Numbered from the stretch's first letter, positions 17,604 to 28,382 are shown. The stretch: 64,000 nucleotides of DNA from Porphyromonas macacae DSM 20710 = JCM 13914 (GCF_000379945.1 NZ_KB904150.1:27213-91212), one strand, 5' to 3'. Made by a program: numbers and translations. The notes: generated from the letters alone by a model not told the origin.

Positions 17604-19061
17604 TTATTTTCGCCAGAAAGTGGGTGTCAGTATCGTTATAACGGTAAAAACTTCCAAACGACCGGCTAACATTAGAAAGCACATGATGATTTTGGTGAAA
17701 AAGCCGGCATGTTCGAAATTGTTTACAAAAGAGCCCAAAGCAGGCCCCGAGTTACTGATTGCTGAGGTCGCTACGCTAATCCCTTCTATGAAAGAATGAT
17801 CGTTCATCAGCATCAGAAGCATTGCTCCGGTCAGTATTAGAAAAAAGTACAAAAAAGTAAAAGCTAAAACCTGATGCACGGTACTTACTGCAAGAGTATG
17901 TCCGTTTACTTTTACGGGAACGACTTGATTCGGACTTACGCGTTTGTGAAATTCGTTGTTCAGATTTTTAAGCAGTATCAGGAAACGTCCCATTTTTAAT
18001 CCCCCACTCGTAGAGCCTGCACATCCGTTTACCGCCATCATGGAAACAGCTAAAATACCGAAAAAAGCTCCCCAACTACCGATGTCTGCCGTTAAATAGC
18101 CGGTACTGCTGAATAAAGACGTTACTTGGAATAAAGCATGCCTGAAGTTGCTTTCAATAGATGGATATTCGTTATGATAGATAAGCCAGCTCATTGTTAT
18201 GATTACACAGACCCCCATGATGCCTGCGTACCACCTTGATTCTTCATCTCGCAAAAGTTTTTGGGGCTGTTTCCTTAAAATTGCAAAATAAAGTAATGCC
18301 AAGCTTAAACTGCCAATAAACATGAATATCGAAACAATATATTCCAGATAGGGAGAGTTATAACTGCCGATACTGTTGTTTTTAGTAGAAAAACCTCCTG
18401 TAGATATACACGTTAGAGAATGGCATATTGCATCGTATAGCTCCATTGGGCCAATTAATAATAAGATAAAGAGCAGAAAGGTCAGGAATAAATAAATGGT
18501 AAAAATTCTTTTGGCCACTTGAGTTATTCTTGGCAGAAAACGATCATGTGTAATACCTGTTGTTTCAGCATTAAAAAGAGAACTGGCTCCACCTCCTATA
18601 AGAGGAATGAGTGCAATGGAAAAAACTACGATACCGACACCTCCCTGCCATTGTGTGATACTTCGCCAAAGTAAAATTCCTTTGGGCAGGTTTTCTACTT
18701 CGGTGAATATGGTTGCGCCCGTAGTGGTGAAACCTGACATGGTTTCAAAAAAAGCATCGATAAAGTTATTTGTGCTCTGAGATAATAAAAAGGGCAGGGT
18801 GCCGATTAAGGAAAGTATTAGCCAGGTCAAAGTAACGGTAAGCATACCCTCCCGGCTTCCGATTTTTTTCTCTCTGTAATTTTTAGAAGGAAGAAAAAAA
18901 GCAAATCCGATTGTGGCAAAAGCGAGAGAAGAGATAAGAATGGGGAAAATATTTTCTCGATATATCAGGGAGACAAGTAAACAGAACAGCAGTACGACTC
19001 CTTCTATGATACACATCATTCCTACGATTCGAGAGATGAATTTACAGTTAATTCTTGACAT
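17604..19061 (-). CDS. trkH: TrkH-type potassium uptake channel subunit
   Basis: 485 residues with many membrane helices arranged as four M1-P-M2 repeats. The four pore loops are visible: TTTGA, STGGF, SSTGY and NSGPA, each with the selectivity-filter glycine. It forms the K+ pathway of the Trk system and works with the TrkA protein encoded upstream. The gene starts 26 bases after trkA. Confidence 0.95.
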   Translation of the reverse strand: MSRINCKFISRIVGMMCIIEGVVLLFCLLVSLIYRENIFPILISSLAFATIGFAFFLPSKNYREKKIGSREGMLTVTLTWLILSLIGTLPFLLSQSTNNFIDAFFETMSGFTTTGATIFTEVENLPKGILLWRSITQWQGGVGIVVFSIALIPLIGGGASSLFNAETTGITHDRFLPRITQVAKRIFTIYLFLTFLLFILLLIGPMELYDAICHSLTCISTGGFSTKNNSIGSYNSPYLEYIVSIFMFIGSLSLALLYFAILRKQPQKLLRDEESRWYAGIMGVCVIITMSWLIYHNEYPSIESNFRHALFQVTSLFSSTGYLTADIGSWGAFFGILAVSMMAVNGCAGSTSGGLKMGRFLILLKNLNNEFHKRVSPNQVVPVKVNGHTLAVSTVHQVLAFTFLYFFLILTGAMLLMLMNDHSFIEGISVATSAISNSGPALGSFVNNFEHAGFFTKIIMCFLMLAGRLEVFTVITILTPTFWRK

Positions 19062-19087
19062 CGGTTATGAATGCTCTTTCTTGATGG

Positions 19088-20428
19088 CTAATTAAACAGG
19101 TCTTTCAGTTGATTCATAGAGATATCATGGCAGAAAACAGCTACGTGATCGTACGGTTCCAAAACCGTATCGCCGTCAATCATCATGGGCACTCCATTGC
19201 GCACCATACCGCCGAAAGTGATGTTGTTTCCTAAATTAAGTTCTTTGATAGGCTTTGCGATTACTTTCGAATCTCTTTTGGCAATCAACTCGGCTACGTC
19301 GGCATTGGCCACAGATAAGCATTTTACCGTACTGCTGTCAGCTCCCAGAAGCATTCTGAATATATGTCCTGCCGTGATTAGTTTTTTGTTGATTAGTGTG
19401 CCTATGTCCAAGCCGTAAGCTAAGTGTATATAGTCAATGTTTTCTTCTTTAGCGACGGTTTTGAATACGCCGTAACGTTTTGCGGACAGGCATGCCATCA
19501 CATTGGTTTCTGAGTTTTCTGTAAGTGCGATAAAAACGTCTGTTTCGTTAAGGCCTATCTCCTTTAATAGGTCGGGATCTCTGCCATCCCCATGATAGAG
19601 TTTGACTTCCGAAGGGAGAACAGAGCTGAGCTTTATACATTTTTCTTTATTTCGTTCGATCAGACAAACATTGATGTTTTTAGGGATGCGTGCTATTGCT
19701 CTTAGGGCTGTTCTGCTTGCTCCCATGATAACAACTTTGTGAACTGTGGGATTTCTCTTTCCTGCTATACTTCTTACGGTGGATATTTGATCCGGTGCAC
19801 AAGTGAAGAAAACCACATCTCCATGCTCTACCCTGGTATTTCCCGAAGGAATAATAGTCTCCAAATCCCGTTTAATTGCCACTATGTGAAAAACTTTATT
19901 GTTGTCTTTCCCAAGTTCATGTAAATATTTACCGACCAATTCCGCTCCATTCCGAACTTTTACTCCCACCAGAATTAAAGATCCGTTGAACAGTTCGATA
20001 AATTGTCGTGCCCATGGATAACGTATTGCCGCATAAATTTCATCTGCAGCTAATTCTTCCGGATAAATCATGGAGTTAATCCCCAGATTCTCGAAGAAAG
20101 TCATGTTATCCGGGGTTAAATACTCATGATTGTTTATCCGTGCCAATGTCCTTTTGGCTCCCAGCCTTGATGCAAGAATCGATGCGGTAAGGTTGGTGGA
20201 TTCTTCCGGAGTTACACTGATGAAAAGATCTGTGTTACTTACTCCCGCTTCCTGAAGATCTTTGAGTGATGTGGGGTTTGCCTGTATTGCCAGCAACTCT
20301 AAACGATGGCTTGCCTGTTCGAGTCTGGCCGGATCCGGGTCTATGAGGGTTATATCGAAATCCTCATTAGAAAGCAATTTGGCTAAATGTGTTCCAACCT
20401 CCCCTGCACCGGCAATCAAGATTCTCAT
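19088..20428 (-). CDS. trkA: TrkA, NAD-binding regulator of Trk potassium uptake
   Basis: 446 residues, a tandem RCK protein. The first Rossmann domain begins MRILIAGAGEVGTHLAKLL, and the second begins KVVIMGASRTALRA near residue 230. Each is followed by a TrkA-C domain (the first around GAELVGKYLHEL, the last around AKPIKELNLG). It gates TrkH in the membrane in response to nucleotide. It sits between dxs (24 bases upstream) and trkH. Confidence 0.95.
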   Translation of the reverse strand: MRILIAGAGEVGTHLAKLLSNEDFDITLIDPDPARLEQASHRLELLAIQANPTSLKDLQEAGVSNTDLFISVTPEESTNLTASILASRLGAKRTLARINNHEYLTPDNMTFFENLGINSMIYPEELAADEIYAAIRYPWARQFIELFNGSLILVGVKVRNGAELVGKYLHELGKDNNKVFHIVAIKRDLETIIPSGNTRVEHGDVVFFTCAPDQISTVRSIAGKRNPTVHKVVIMGASRTALRAIARIPKNINVCLIERNKEKCIKLSSVLPSEVKLYHGDGRDPDLLKEIGLNETDVFIALTENSETNVMACLSAKRYGVFKTVAKEENIDYIHLAYGLDIGTLINKKLITAGHIFRMLLGADSSTVKCLSVANADVAELIAKRDSKVIAKPIKELNLGNNITFGGMVRNGVPMMIDGDTVLEPYDHVAVFCHDISMNQLKDLFN

Positions 20429-20452
20429 TGTAAATCGATCTATAAACTTTTG

Positions 20453-22366
20453 TTATGATTTCAGCATGTCTACAGCTGTTTCATAAATGGTTTGATTATC
20501 CAAACCGCAGTCCTGATACTGTTCAGAAGGTGTTCCGTGAGGGATAAAACGGTCTGGAATACCTAATCTCTTAACTTTGTTTCCGTAACCGTTATCCATT
20601 AAGAACTCTATTACAGCGGTTCCCATACCTCCCGTTATGCAGCCGTCTTCAACTGTGATAATATGTTTGTATCGTTTGGCTACATGATGCAATAAGTCTT
20701 CATCCAATGGTTTTATGAAGACCATATCGTAATGTCCTGTGGAGTATCCTTTCGTTTTTAACTCTTTTACAATGGATGCAACTCTTGCTCCCACAGGTCC
20801 GATCGTAAGAAAAGCTAAATCTTCTCCTTCCTGGAGTGTCCTGCCTTTCCCTATTTCTACTAATTGAGGAGGAGTTTGCCAATCGACTACGGAACCGGTA
20901 CCACGCGGATATCGGATCGCAATCGGTCCGTTTTGTCCTTTGTATGCAGTGTACATCAGATTCCTTAACTCGATTTCGTCGTAAGGCGAGCAGACGGTCA
21001 TATTGGGTATAATGCGCAGGTATGCCAAATCAAATGCCCCTTGATGCGTAGCTCCGTCTTCACCAACCAATCCGGCTCTGTCCAGACAGAGAATAACATG
21101 CTCTTTCAGCAGTGCTACGTCATGAATGATTTGATCGTAAGCACGTTGCGTGAAAGAAGAATAAATATTGCAAAACGGTATCAACCCTTCTCTTGAGAGT
21201 CCGGCCGAGAATGTAACGGCATGCCCTTCTGCAATACCTACATCGAAAGTTCTTTTAGGGAAGGCTTTCATCATAAAAGTCATGGAACAGCCCGTTGGCA
21301 TGGCCGGAGTTACTCCTACAATACGTTCATCTCTTTCTGCAAATTCAACCAATGTTTTACCGAATACATCCTGGAATTTGGGTGGTTGAGGTACGTCCGT
21401 CTTTTGATTTATTCTTTGTCCTGTATTTACATCAAAAACACCCGGGGCATGCCAAATGGTTGCCTGTTTTTCCGCCGGCAGATAACCTTTCCCTTTGATT
21501 GTTTTGATATGCAGGATACGAGGTCCTTTCATATCTTTAATATCCCCGAGAACGGTAACCAGACGGTTGATGTTATTCCCGTCAATGGGGCCGAAGTATC
21601 TTATGCTAAAGCCGTCAAAGAATAAGTTTTGTCTGGATACGAGCGCTTTAAGACTATTATTCAAACGTTGTACATTTTTTCTTTTAACGTCGTCAATCAG
21701 TTTGAGTTTCTTTAGTCCTCGATAGGCATCGTACCTTAATGTGTTATATGCTTTACTTGTCAATAAATCAACCATGTAATGGTTTAGCCCTCCCACATTG
21801 TTGTCTATGGACATGTTATTGTCATTTAGGACAATGAGCAGGTTATTCGGGAAAGATGAAGTGTTGTTTAAGCCTTCGAAAGCCAAACCGCCGGTCATCG
21901 AACCATCTCCAATAACGGCAATAACCAGCTTGTCTTCATTTTTCTGTGCTACGGCTACGGCCATTCCTAAGGCTGCGGATATGGAATTTGAAGCATGGCC
22001 TGCAGCAAATGTATCATATTCGCTTTCTTCCGGAGTCGGAAAACCGGCAATACCTCCCCATTGTCTTAATGTTTTGAATTCATCTCGTCTTCCGGTCAAT
22101 ATTTTGTGACTGTAAGCTTGATGTCCCACATCCCATACAATAAGGTCCTTAGGAGTGTTAAAAACATAATGTAGTGCAACGGTCAGTTCTACTGCACCCA
22201 AACTGGAACCAAGATGTCCCGGTCGTTGCGATACGACATCAAGAATATATTTTCTAAGTTCGGCACATAGCCTCGGTAAAGATTTAACCGGAAGCTTACG
22301 CATGTCTGCCGGACTGTTTATCTTAGTCAAAAGCTTGTATTCCTGAATATCTTTAACGTTTACCAT
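20453..22366 (-). CDS. dxs: 1-deoxy-D-xylulose-5-phosphate synthase
   Basis: 637 residues, a thiamine-diphosphate enzyme. It condenses pyruvate and glyceraldehyde 3-phosphate at the first step of the MEP isoprenoid pathway. The TPP-binding GDGSMTGG motif is near residue 155, histidine-rich [10 protein letters not shown]-type sequence (here [10 protein letters not shown]) lies near the N-terminus, and the catalytic glutamate is in [13 protein letters not shown]. The C-terminal transketolase domain ends [14 protein letters not shown]. It lies 36 bases after hisS. Confidence 0.97.
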   Translation of the reverse strand: MVNVKDIQEYKLLTKINSPADMRKLPVKSLPRLCAELRKYILDVVSQRPGHLGSSLGAVELTVALHYVFNTPKDLIVWDVGHQAYSHKILTGRRDEFKTLRQWGGIAGFPTPEESEYDTFAAGHASNSISAALGMAVAVAQKNEDKLVIAVIGDGSMTGGLAFEGLNNTSSFPNNLLIVLNDNNMSIDNNVGGLNHYMVDLLTSKAYNTLRYDAYRGLKKLKLIDDVKRKNVQRLNNSLKALVSRQNLFFDGFSIRYFGPIDGNNINRLVTVLGDIKDMKGPRILHIKTIKGKGYLPAEKQATIWHAPGVFDVNTGQRINQKTDVPQPPKFQDVFGKTLVEFAERDERIVGVTPAMPTGCSMTFMMKAFPKRTFDVGIAEGHAVTFSAGLSREGLIPFCNIYSSFTQRAYDQIIHDVALLKEHVILCLDRAGLVGEDGATHQGAFDLAYLRIIPNMTVCSPYDEIELRNLMYTAYKGQNGPIAIRYPRGTGSVVDWQTPPQLVEIGKGRTLQEGEDLAFLTIGPVGARVASIVKELKTKGYSTGHYDMVFIKPLDEDLLHHVAKRYKHIITVEDGCITGGMGTAVIEFLMDNGYGNKVKRLGIPDRFIPHGTPSEQYQDCGLDNQTIYETAVDMLKS

Positions 22367-22402
22367 GTCGATATCTTTTTCAAAAAGATCCTGAGTTATT
22401 AA

Positions 22403-23764
22403 CTATATTCCGATTAATGTGATAACCTCCTCAACAGAGAGCAAGTTTTGCTCCCCGGTTTTCATGTTTTTTATGTTAATTTTTTTGTGCTCTAATTCCT
22501 GACTTCCCATTAAAGCCACAAATGGAATATTCAGACTGTCGGCATGAGCCATCTGCTTCTTCATTTTTGCAGGTTCCGGATACAATTCTGTTCTTATCCC
22601 GGCTTTTCTTATTTGTGCAATGACGGGTAGCAAAAACTTTGTTTCATCTTCACCGAAATTGACAAACATCAATTGGGTATTTTTAAGCTGTTCTTCAGGA
22701 AACAGATTCAATTCCTGCATCACGTCGTAGATACGATCCGCACCGAATGATATTCCCACACCGGAAAGACCCTGCATGCCGAAAATACCGGTAAGATTAT
22801 CGTATCTTCCTCCGCCCGTAATGCTTCCCATGGCCACATCCTTCGCTTTTACTTCCAGAATAGCTCCCGTGTAGTATGATAGCCCTCTGGCCAAACTAAG
22901 ATCCACCAGAATCTCGTTTTTTATATTTACAACATTCAAACGGTCTAATATATACCGTGTTTCTTCAATACCTTTCTGCCCGATTTCCGAGTTTTGCAGC
23001 AACGTGCCCAATCGGTCTAATTTTTCGTTGTTGTTACCGTCCAGTGTGATTAAAGGTTCCAATGTTTGTATCGTATTCTCGCTGAAGCCTTTTTCCCGGA
23101 GTTCTTTTTTGACATTCTCCAAACCGATTTTTTCCAATTTATCGATAGCAACAGTAATGTCCACGATCCGATCCTGTTCTCCCGCTACCTCTGCCATCCC
23201 GGCTAAGATTTTTCGATTGTTGAGGTGTATTTTCACGTTGATTCCCAATCTGCAAAACACATCATCGATAATCTGAATCAATTCTACTTCGTTAATGAGG
23301 GAATCTGAACCGATGATATCGGCATCGCACTGATAGAATTCTCTGTATCTTCCTTTTTGGGGTCTGTCGGCACGCCATACCGGTTGAATCTGATAGCGTC
23401 GAAAAGGCATACTGAGCTCGTTAAAGTGATTGACTACATATCTGGCGAAGGGGACGGTCAGATCATAACGCAATCCTTTTTCGCAGGCTTTATTTGAAAA
23501 AAGTACGGTGTTCCGTCCGATAAGTTCTTCATCGGAAACACCTTTGAAAAAATCTCCGGAATTCAAGACTCTAAAAAGAAGACGGTCGCCTTCTTCTCCG
23601 TATTTACCCATCAAAGTGTTCATGTTTTCCATCGTAGGCGTCTCTATCTGGCTAAATCCGTAGATGGCATAAACGTCTTTAATCGTATTGAATATATAGT
23701 TTCTTCGAGCCATTTCAATAGGCCCGAAGTCTCTCATTCCTTTAGGTATGGTCGGTTTTTGCAT
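22403..23764 (-). CDS. hisS: Histidyl-tRNA synthetase
   Basis: 453 residues, a class II synthetase. Motif 1 is near PKGMRDFGP; motif 2 is [14 protein letters not shown]; the histidine-binding boxes are [15 protein letters not shown] and [10 protein letters not shown]; the arginine-containing motif 3 region is [11 protein letters not shown]. The C-terminal anticodon-binding domain begins near residue 355. It lies 12 bases after folA. Confidence 0.97.
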   Translation of the reverse strand: MQKPTIPKGMRDFGPIEMARRNYIFNTIKDVYAIYGFSQIETPTMENMNTLMGKYGEEGDRLLFRVLNSGDFFKGVSDEELIGRNTVLFSNKACEKGLRYDLTVPFARYVVNHFNELSMPFRRYQIQPVWRADRPQKGRYREFYQCDADIIGSDSLINEVELIQIIDDVFCRLGINVKIHLNNRKILAGMAEVAGEQDRIVDITVAIDKLEKIGLENVKKELREKGFSENTIQTLEPLITLDGNNNEKLDRLGTLLQNSEIGQKGIEETRYILDRLNVVNIKNEILVDLSLARGLSYYTGAILEVKAKDVAMGSITGGGRYDNLTGIFGMQGLSGVGISFGADRIYDVMQELNLFPEEQLKNTQLMFVNFGEDETKFLLPVIAQIRKAGIRTELYPEPAKMKKQMAHADSLNIPFVALMGSQELEHKKINIKNMKTGEQNLLSVEEVITLIGI

Positions 23765-23776
23765 AGATGTCAGTTC

Positions 23777-24277
23777 TTATATCTTTTTACGTCTTAATTC
23801 ATAAAACGTAGAGTCATATTCATTTTGTTCATTTGCCTGGCAATGTTTTATTTTTAACACATCCCAGTTTCTTGGGTCCCAGTCCGGGAAAAAAGTATCG
23901 GCATCCGGGAAAGAGTGGTGAACAACCGTAAGATAGAGTTTGTCTGCTTCATCTAAAGTTGAACCGTATAATTTCCCTCCGCCGATAATAAACAGTTCAT
24001 CTTCCCCTTGAGCTTCAATGTAATGCGATGCTTTTTCAAAAGTATCGAAACAGATAATTCCTTCTTTTTCTTTTATGGTAGATGAAATTACAACATTTAC
24101 TCTGTTGGGTAAGGGGCCGTTCGGTAAAGAATTGAAAGTATTCCTTCCCATCACTATGGTATGGCCTGTTGTCAATTCCTTAAATCTTTTCAGGTCATCC
24201 CGTAAATGCCACATAAGCGTATTATTACGTCCTATGGCTCCATGTTCATCTGTCGCTACGATGATCGATTTTAACAT
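23777..24277 (-). CDS. folA: Dihydrofolate reductase
   Basis: 166 residues. It reduces dihydrofolate to tetrahydrofolate with NADPH. The pattern AIGRNNTLMWHLRDDLKRFKELT holds the substrate-binding acid (WHLRDDL), and the NADPH loop is VMGRNTFNSLP. The gene lies 11 bases after thyA, a common and functionally sensible pair, because thymidylate synthase produces the dihydrofolate that this enzyme recycles. Confidence 0.96.
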   Translation of the reverse strand: MLKSIIVATDEHGAIGRNNTLMWHLRDDLKRFKELTTGHTIVMGRNTFNSLPNGPLPNRVNVVISSTIKEKEGIICFDTFEKASHYIEAQGEDELFIIGGGKLYGSTLDEADKLYLTVVHHSFPDADTFFPDWDPRNWDVLKIKHCQANEQNEYDSTFYELRRKKI

Positions 24278-24288
24278 AATTGCAGTAT

Positions 24289-25083
24289 TTATACTGAAAC
24301 CACTCCCGGGATATGCGGGTGGGGGGTATAGTTTATCAATTCAAAATCTTTATATGTAAACTCAAAAATATTCTTAATATTTTCGTTTAGCTTCATTTGG
24401 GGTAACTTCCCGGGGCATCTGCTTAGCTGCAGTCGCACCTGTTCCATATGATTTTTGTAGATATGTGCATCTCCCAAAGTGTGAATGAAGTCTCCGGGTT
24501 GCAAATTACAAACCTGTGCCATCATCATTAGCAGCAAAGCGTAGGAGGCTATGTTAAAAGGTACCCCGAGAAATATATCGGCGCTCCGCTGATAAAGTTG
24601 CAGACTCAGTTTTCCGTTGGCAACATAAAACTGCATAAAACAATGGCATGGAGCCAGATGCATTTCCGGTAGTTGCGCAACGTTCCATGCACTGACAATT
24701 ATACGTCTGCTGTCGGGGTTGTTTTTTATTTCTTCGACAGTTTCGCTGATCTGGTCTATATAGTTACCGTTATAATCCGGCCATGAACGCCATTGATAAC
24801 CATAGATAGGCCCCAATTCTCCATTTTCGTCTGCCCACTCATTCCATATCCTTACACCGTTTTCTTTGAGATAAGCTATGTTGGTGTCTCCTTTTAGAAA
24901 CCATAGCAATTCATGGATAACACTTTTTAGATGGATTTTTTTTGTAGTCATAAGGGGAAATCCATCCGATAAATCAAATCGCATTTGGTAACCAAAAATA
25001 CTTTTTGTGCCTGTTCCGGTACGGTCTTCTTTTTCCTGGCCATTCACAAGCACATGTTGTATAAGGTCTAAGTACTGCTTCAT
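24289..25083 (-). CDS. thyA: Thymidylate synthase (ThyA type)
   Basis: 264 residues, the E. coli ThyA length. It methylates dUMP to dTMP with methylenetetrahydrofolate. The catalytic cysteine is in [12 protein letters not shown], the phosphate-binding arginines are in [12 protein letters not shown], and [17 protein letters not shown] is the dUMP-binding segment. It begins a run of same-strand genes continuing into folA, hisS, dxs, trkA and trkH. Confidence 0.97.
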   Translation of the reverse strand: MKQYLDLIQHVLVNGQEKEDRTGTGTKSIFGYQMRFDLSDGFPLMTTKKIHLKSVIHELLWFLKGDTNIAYLKENGVRIWNEWADENGELGPIYGYQWRSWPDYNGNYIDQISETVEEIKNNPDSRRIIVSAWNVAQLPEMHLAPCHCFMQFYVANGKLSLQLYQRSADIFLGVPFNIASYALLLMMMAQVCNLQPGDFIHTLGDAHIYKNHMEQVRLQLSRCPGKLPQMKLNENIKNIFEFTYKDFELINYTPHPHIPGVVSV

Positions 25084-25141
25084 TTTTGTGAAAATAATAT
25101 AATTATGAAGGTACTAATTAATGTTGATATTAGTGTAAAAG

Positions 25142-25177
25142 AAAAACGGCTATACTGTCATTGATACAGAATAGCCG
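25142..25177 (-). terminator. Terminator of the ferredoxin gene
   Basis: CGGCTAT (25147-25153) pairs with ATAGCCG (25171-25177), and after a T-T mismatch four more pairs close the stem. On the minus strand it is followed by TTTTTC (25146-25141). This separates ferredoxin from thyA. Confidence 0.75.
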
Positions 25178-25230
25178 TATGCTAAAATGTTGCGCTTTAT
25201 TGTAAGGTCTGGTTCTTTTCTAAGAAAAAA

Positions 25231-25401
25231 TTAGTGACCGCCCTCAATTGCGCTCGAAGGACAAGCTGCTGCACAAGCGCCGCAATCGATGCAGGTGTCC
25301 GGGTCAATTTTATAGATATCGCCCTCAGAGATAGCTCCAACAGGACATTCGTCAATGCAAGAACCACATGCTACGCAATTGTCTGTAATTAAATGTGCCA
25401 T
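25231..25401 (-). CDS. Small 2[4Fe-4S] ferredoxin
   Basis: 56 residues, MAHLITDNCVACG at the start. Two CxxCxxCxxxCP motifs are complete: CVACGSCIDECP (about residues 9-20) and CIDCGACAAACP (about 37-48), so it carries two [4Fe-4S] clusters of the clostridial type. It is a soluble one-electron carrier for anaerobic metabolism, for example between pyruvate:ferredoxin oxidoreductase and hydrogenase or Rnf. It has its own promoter (25445-25474) and terminator and is therefore a single-gene unit. Confidence 0.95.
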   Translation of the reverse strand: MAHLITDNCVACGSCIDECPVGAISEGDIYKIDPDTCIDCGACAAACPSSAIEGGH

Positions 25402-25444
25402 TATTTTAATTGTTTAAGTGAAATATTGAATTTCTTTTCCGATG

Positions 25445-25474
25445 CAAAGATAACATACTTTTTTAATATACCAA
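25445..25474 (-). promoter_or_regulatory. Promoter of the ferredoxin gene
   Basis: Minus strand: TTGG (25474-25471), 18 bases, then TATCTTTG (25452-25445), an exact TAnnTTTG. The arrangement is the same as for the promoter at 75-104. The leader would be about 37 bases. Confidence 0.6.
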
Positions 25475-25524
25475 TAAATAGGTATGAAATTGTGTTTGTC
25501 TAATTAACCTTAATGACTTTCTCT

Positions 25525-25565
25525 AAACAGAAAAGACGAGGAAAATTTCCTCGTCTTTTCTGTTT
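25525..25565 (-). terminator. Terminator of the rpsB-tsf region
   Basis: A 20-bp perfect inverted repeat (25525-25544 with 25546-25565) with one central base, containing AGACGAGGAAA and its complement. It lies 32 bases after the tsf stop. Its near-perfect symmetry would let it stop transcription from either side. Confidence 0.8.
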
Positions 25566-25597
25566 AATAATGACTTGTAATATAAAATACCGGAGGG

Positions 25598-26422
25598 TTA
25601 TTCGGCATTTAATGTTACGCGTTTGAATGCACTTACAGACAGAGATTTGCTGTTTTCTTTCAAGTAGTCGGCAACAGACTGTTTGTTGTTTTTGATATTT
25701 TCCTGTTGCAACAATGTATTCTCTTTATAGAATTTTTGCAGACCGCCTTCGGCTATACGTTCGATTAAATTTTCCGGTTTGCCTGATTCGCGAGCTTTTT
25801 CGCGAGCCAGTTCCAGTTCTCTTTCTTTAATCTCCTGAGGTACATCTTCTTCGCTGATCGCAATAGGATTCATTGCGGCTACTTGCATGGCAATGTTGTG
25901 TGCGACTTCATAATCTGCTTTTTCATTAAATGCTACGATTGTAGCCAACTTGTTCCCCGGGTGGATATATGCTGTGGTTGTGGGGCCATTTACAAACTCG
26001 TAGTATCCCAACTCCATCTTTTCACCGGTAATACCCACCTGATCTGTAATATGATCTTGTACCGTACGGTTTTCTGCCAGAATCATATTTTTCAAATCCT
26101 CTTTATTTTGCGGCTTGTTAGTCAAAGCCAAATTCAAAATATTTCTGGTCAGGTCGATGAATCCTTGGTTTTTGGCAACGAAATCGGTTTCGCATTGCAG
26201 AGCGACTGCAGCAGCAAAATCATCTTTTGCAGCGGCCAGCACACAGCCTTCCGTAGCTTCTCGGTCTGAACGCTTCGCTGCAACAGCCTGTCCTTTTTTT
26301 CTGATGATTTCCATTGCTTTTTCAAAGTCGTTGTTGGCTTCCTCTAAAGCTTGTTTGCAGTCCATCATACCTGCACCACTCATTTTACGCAATTTTGCGA
26401 TGTCTTGAATTGTAACAGCCAT
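25598..26422 (-). CDS. tsf: Translation elongation factor Ts
   Basis: 274 residues. It exchanges GDP for GTP on EF-Tu. The N-terminal UBA-like domain begins with AKLRKMSGAGMMDCKQALEEA, and the core has LQCETDFVAKN and YIHPGNKLATIV. It lies downstream of rpsB as in most bacteria, with a 123-base gap that contains a hairpin. Confidence 0.97.
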   Translation of the reverse strand: MAVTIQDIAKLRKMSGAGMMDCKQALEEANNDFEKAMEIIRKKGQAVAAKRSDREATEGCVLAAAKDDFAAAVALQCETDFVAKNQGFIDLTRNILNLALTNKPQNKEDLKNMILAENRTVQDHITDQVGITGEKMELGYYEFVNGPTTTAYIHPGNKLATIVAFNEKADYEVAHNIAMQVAAMNPIAISEEDVPQEIKERELELAREKARESGKPENLIERIAEGGLQKFYKENTLLQQENIKNNKQSVADYLKENSKSLSVSAFKRVTLNAE

Positions 26423-26456
26423 AAGATTATGTCTATGTTAAGAATTTTAATTTGAA

Positions 26457-26496
26457 AAGCTCCCGGAGATAATATTGCCTTGTCTGCCGGGAGCTT
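26457..26496 (-). terminator. Hairpin between rpsB and tsf (attenuator or weak terminator)
   Basis: AAGCTCCCGG (26457-26466) and CCGGGAGCTT (26487-26496) form a perfect 10-bp stem with a 20-base loop. On the minus strand a TTTT run follows, then A/T-rich sequence. It probably reduces read-through from rpsB to tsf. Confidence 0.55.
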
Positions 26497-26545
26497 GATT
26501 GTTATGATTTGAAAATAATGTTTGAAAGGTAAGTGAAGCGATGAT

Positions 26546-27400
26546 TTACTCTTCTACCGCTTCTTCAGTTCCTTCTTCTTCAGCATTTTCTTCATTTACC
26601 TCCTCAGCGTTGTTTTTGTTTATACGCTGACGGCGAGCACCGCTTTTACGGGCACCGCCAATCTTTTGCGGCTCTTCTTCGTCTCCACTGGGATGATCGC
26701 TTTTTGCTTCGGCTTTGCGTTCGTTGAGTCCTTCTGCAATAGCTTGACAAATAGCACTTAATATCAGTTCCACCGCTTCCGTAGAGTCGTCATTGCAAGG
26801 AATAACGTAATCCAGGTTTTTAGGGTCGCTGTTTGTGTCGATGATGCCAAACACAGGTATTCCCAAACGATTGGCTTCACGAATGGCAATGTGCTCTTTC
26901 ATTACATCCACTACAAACAAAGCGGAGGGGAGGCGTTTCATTTCTGCGATAGAACCCAGGTTCTTTTGCAATTTCTCGCTTTGACGGGTAATTTGCAGTT
27001 TTTCGCGTTTTGAAAGGTTATCAAATGTACCGTCGGACTTCATTTTTTCGATAGAGTCCATCTTCTTCACAGCCTTACGGATTGTGGGGAAGTTTGTAAG
27101 CATACCACCCGGCCAACGCTCGGTGACGAATGGCATATTTACAGATGCAGCCATCTCAGCTACGGGAGCTTTGATTTGTTTTTTCGTACCAACGAACAGG
27201 ATTTTTTTGCCGTTACGAGCCATGTTCTTTGCTACTTCTGCTGCTTCGTCTACTTTAGCAACTGTTTTGTGCAGGTCGATAATATGTATATCGTTGCGCT
27301 CCATGAAAATATAAGGAGCCATAGCCGGGTTCCATTTTTTTGTTAAGTGCCCGAAGTGTGCGCCGGCTTCTAATAATTGGTCAAAAGTTAGTCTTGACAT
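26546..27400 (-). CDS. rpsB: 30S ribosomal protein S2
   Basis: 284 residues. The core begins MSRLTFDQLLEAGAHFGHLTKKWNP and contains FVTERWPGGMLTNF and the usual FGIIDTNSDP. The C-terminal 60 residues are a charged tail rich in Glu, Asn and Arg (SGARRQRINKNNAEEVNEEN and onward), longer than in E. coli S2 and common in Bacteroidota. It follows rpsI by 130 bases. Confidence 0.97.
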   Translation of the reverse strand: MSRLTFDQLLEAGAHFGHLTKKWNPAMAPYIFMERNDIHIIDLHKTVAKVDEAAEVAKNMARNGKKILFVGTKKQIKAPVAEMAASVNMPFVTERWPGGMLTNFPTIRKAVKKMDSIEKMKSDGTFDNLSKREKLQITRQSEKLQKNLGSIAEMKRLPSALFVVDVMKEHIAIREANRLGIPVFGIIDTNSDPKNLDYVIPCNDDSTEAVELILSAICQAIAEGLNERKAEAKSDHPSGDEEEPQKIGGARKSGARRQRINKNNAEEVNEENAEEEGTEEAVEE

Positions 27401-27530
27401 AATAATTTCGTTTACGTTCTATAATGTAAAACATTTGTTACTTGCAATCTGTGTGGTAGATCAAGCGCTTAACCGAAATCCAACAGATTTAGATACTAAA
27501 CGCGAATAATTCAGAGAGACTCTCAATAAA

Positions 27531-27917
27531 TTAACGCTTGCTGAACTGGAATCTTTTACGTGCTTTGGGACGCCCCGGTTTCTTACGCTCAACACTGCGA
27601 GAGTCGCGTGTGATAAAGCCTTCTGCACGCAGAGCGGCCTTGTCTTCCGGATTGATTTTTACAAGAGCACGGGCAATGGCAAGACGAGCAGCTTCGCTTT
27701 GTCCTTTGAAACCACCACCGTAAAGATTGATTTTGATGTCATACTTTTCTTCAATATCGAGTTTTGCCAAAGGCTGGCGAACGATGTATTGAAGAATAGA
27801 AGATGGGAAATATTGTTTCAGATCACGCTTGTTGATCATGATCTTCCCGGTGCCTTCTGATACATACACACGGGCAACAGCTGCCTTACGACGACCGATA
27901 GCGTTTACTACTTCCAT
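27531..27917 (-). CDS. rpsI: 30S ribosomal protein S9
   Basis: 128 residues, ending in the conserved tail KKPGRPKARKRFQFSKR that reaches toward the P-site tRNA. IGRRKAAVARVY is the family start, and YGGGFKGQSEAARLAIARAL is typical. It follows rplM by 9 bases, the usual L13-S9 pair. Confidence 0.97.
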   Translation of the reverse strand: MEVVNAIGRRKAAVARVYVSEGTGKIMINKRDLKQYFPSSILQYIVRQPLAKLDIEEKYDIKINLYGGGFKGQSEAARLAIARALVKINPEDKAALRAEGFITRDSRSVERKKPGRPKARKRFQFSKR

Positions 27918-27926
27918 GAGTGTACT

Positions 27927-28382
27927 TTATTTTAGTGTGTTAATATCAATAAGCTTGGGCTGCTGAGCTTCATGCTTGTGCTCGGCACCGCCGTAAATAT
28001 AAAGGTTGTTGATGATGCTGTCTCCTAATTTGTTTTTAGGAAGCATACCGCGTACCACCTTGCGCACCAAACGGTCTGAACCTTTTGCGTAAAGCTCACG
28101 AGGGCTGATGATACGTTGACCACCGGGATAGCCGGTATAACGTTTGTATTCTCTGTCGTCCCATTTCTTACCCGTTAGAACGACTTTATCTGCGTTAATA
28201 ACAATAACATTGTCGCCACAGTCTACGTGTGGTGTAAAGTTGGGTTTGTATTTCCCACGCAGCAGCTTTGCCACTTTGGATCCCAGACGGCCGAGGCTCA
28301 ACCCCGTAGCATCTACTACAACCCATTCTTTATTAACAGTTGCTTTGTTTGCAGAAACGGTCTTAAAACTTAAAGTATCCAC
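27927..28382 (-). CDS. rplM: 50S ribosomal protein L13
   Basis: 151 residues from a GTG start at 28382 (MDTLSFKTVSANKATV, the usual Bacteroidota N-terminus). Core motifs are WVVVDATGLSLGRLGSKVAKLLRGK and HVDCGDNVIVINADKV. It is the first gene of the rplM-rpsI-rpsB-tsf cluster. The likely promoter is about 200 bases upstream, leaving a long leader. Confidence 0.97.
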   Translation of the reverse strand: MDTLSFKTVSANKATVNKEWVVVDATGLSLGRLGSKVAKLLRGKYKPNFTPHVDCGDNVIVINADKVVLTGKKWDDREYKRYTGYPGGQRIISPRELYAKGSDRLVRKVVRGMLPKNKLGDSIINNLYIYGGAEHKHEAQQPKLIDINTLK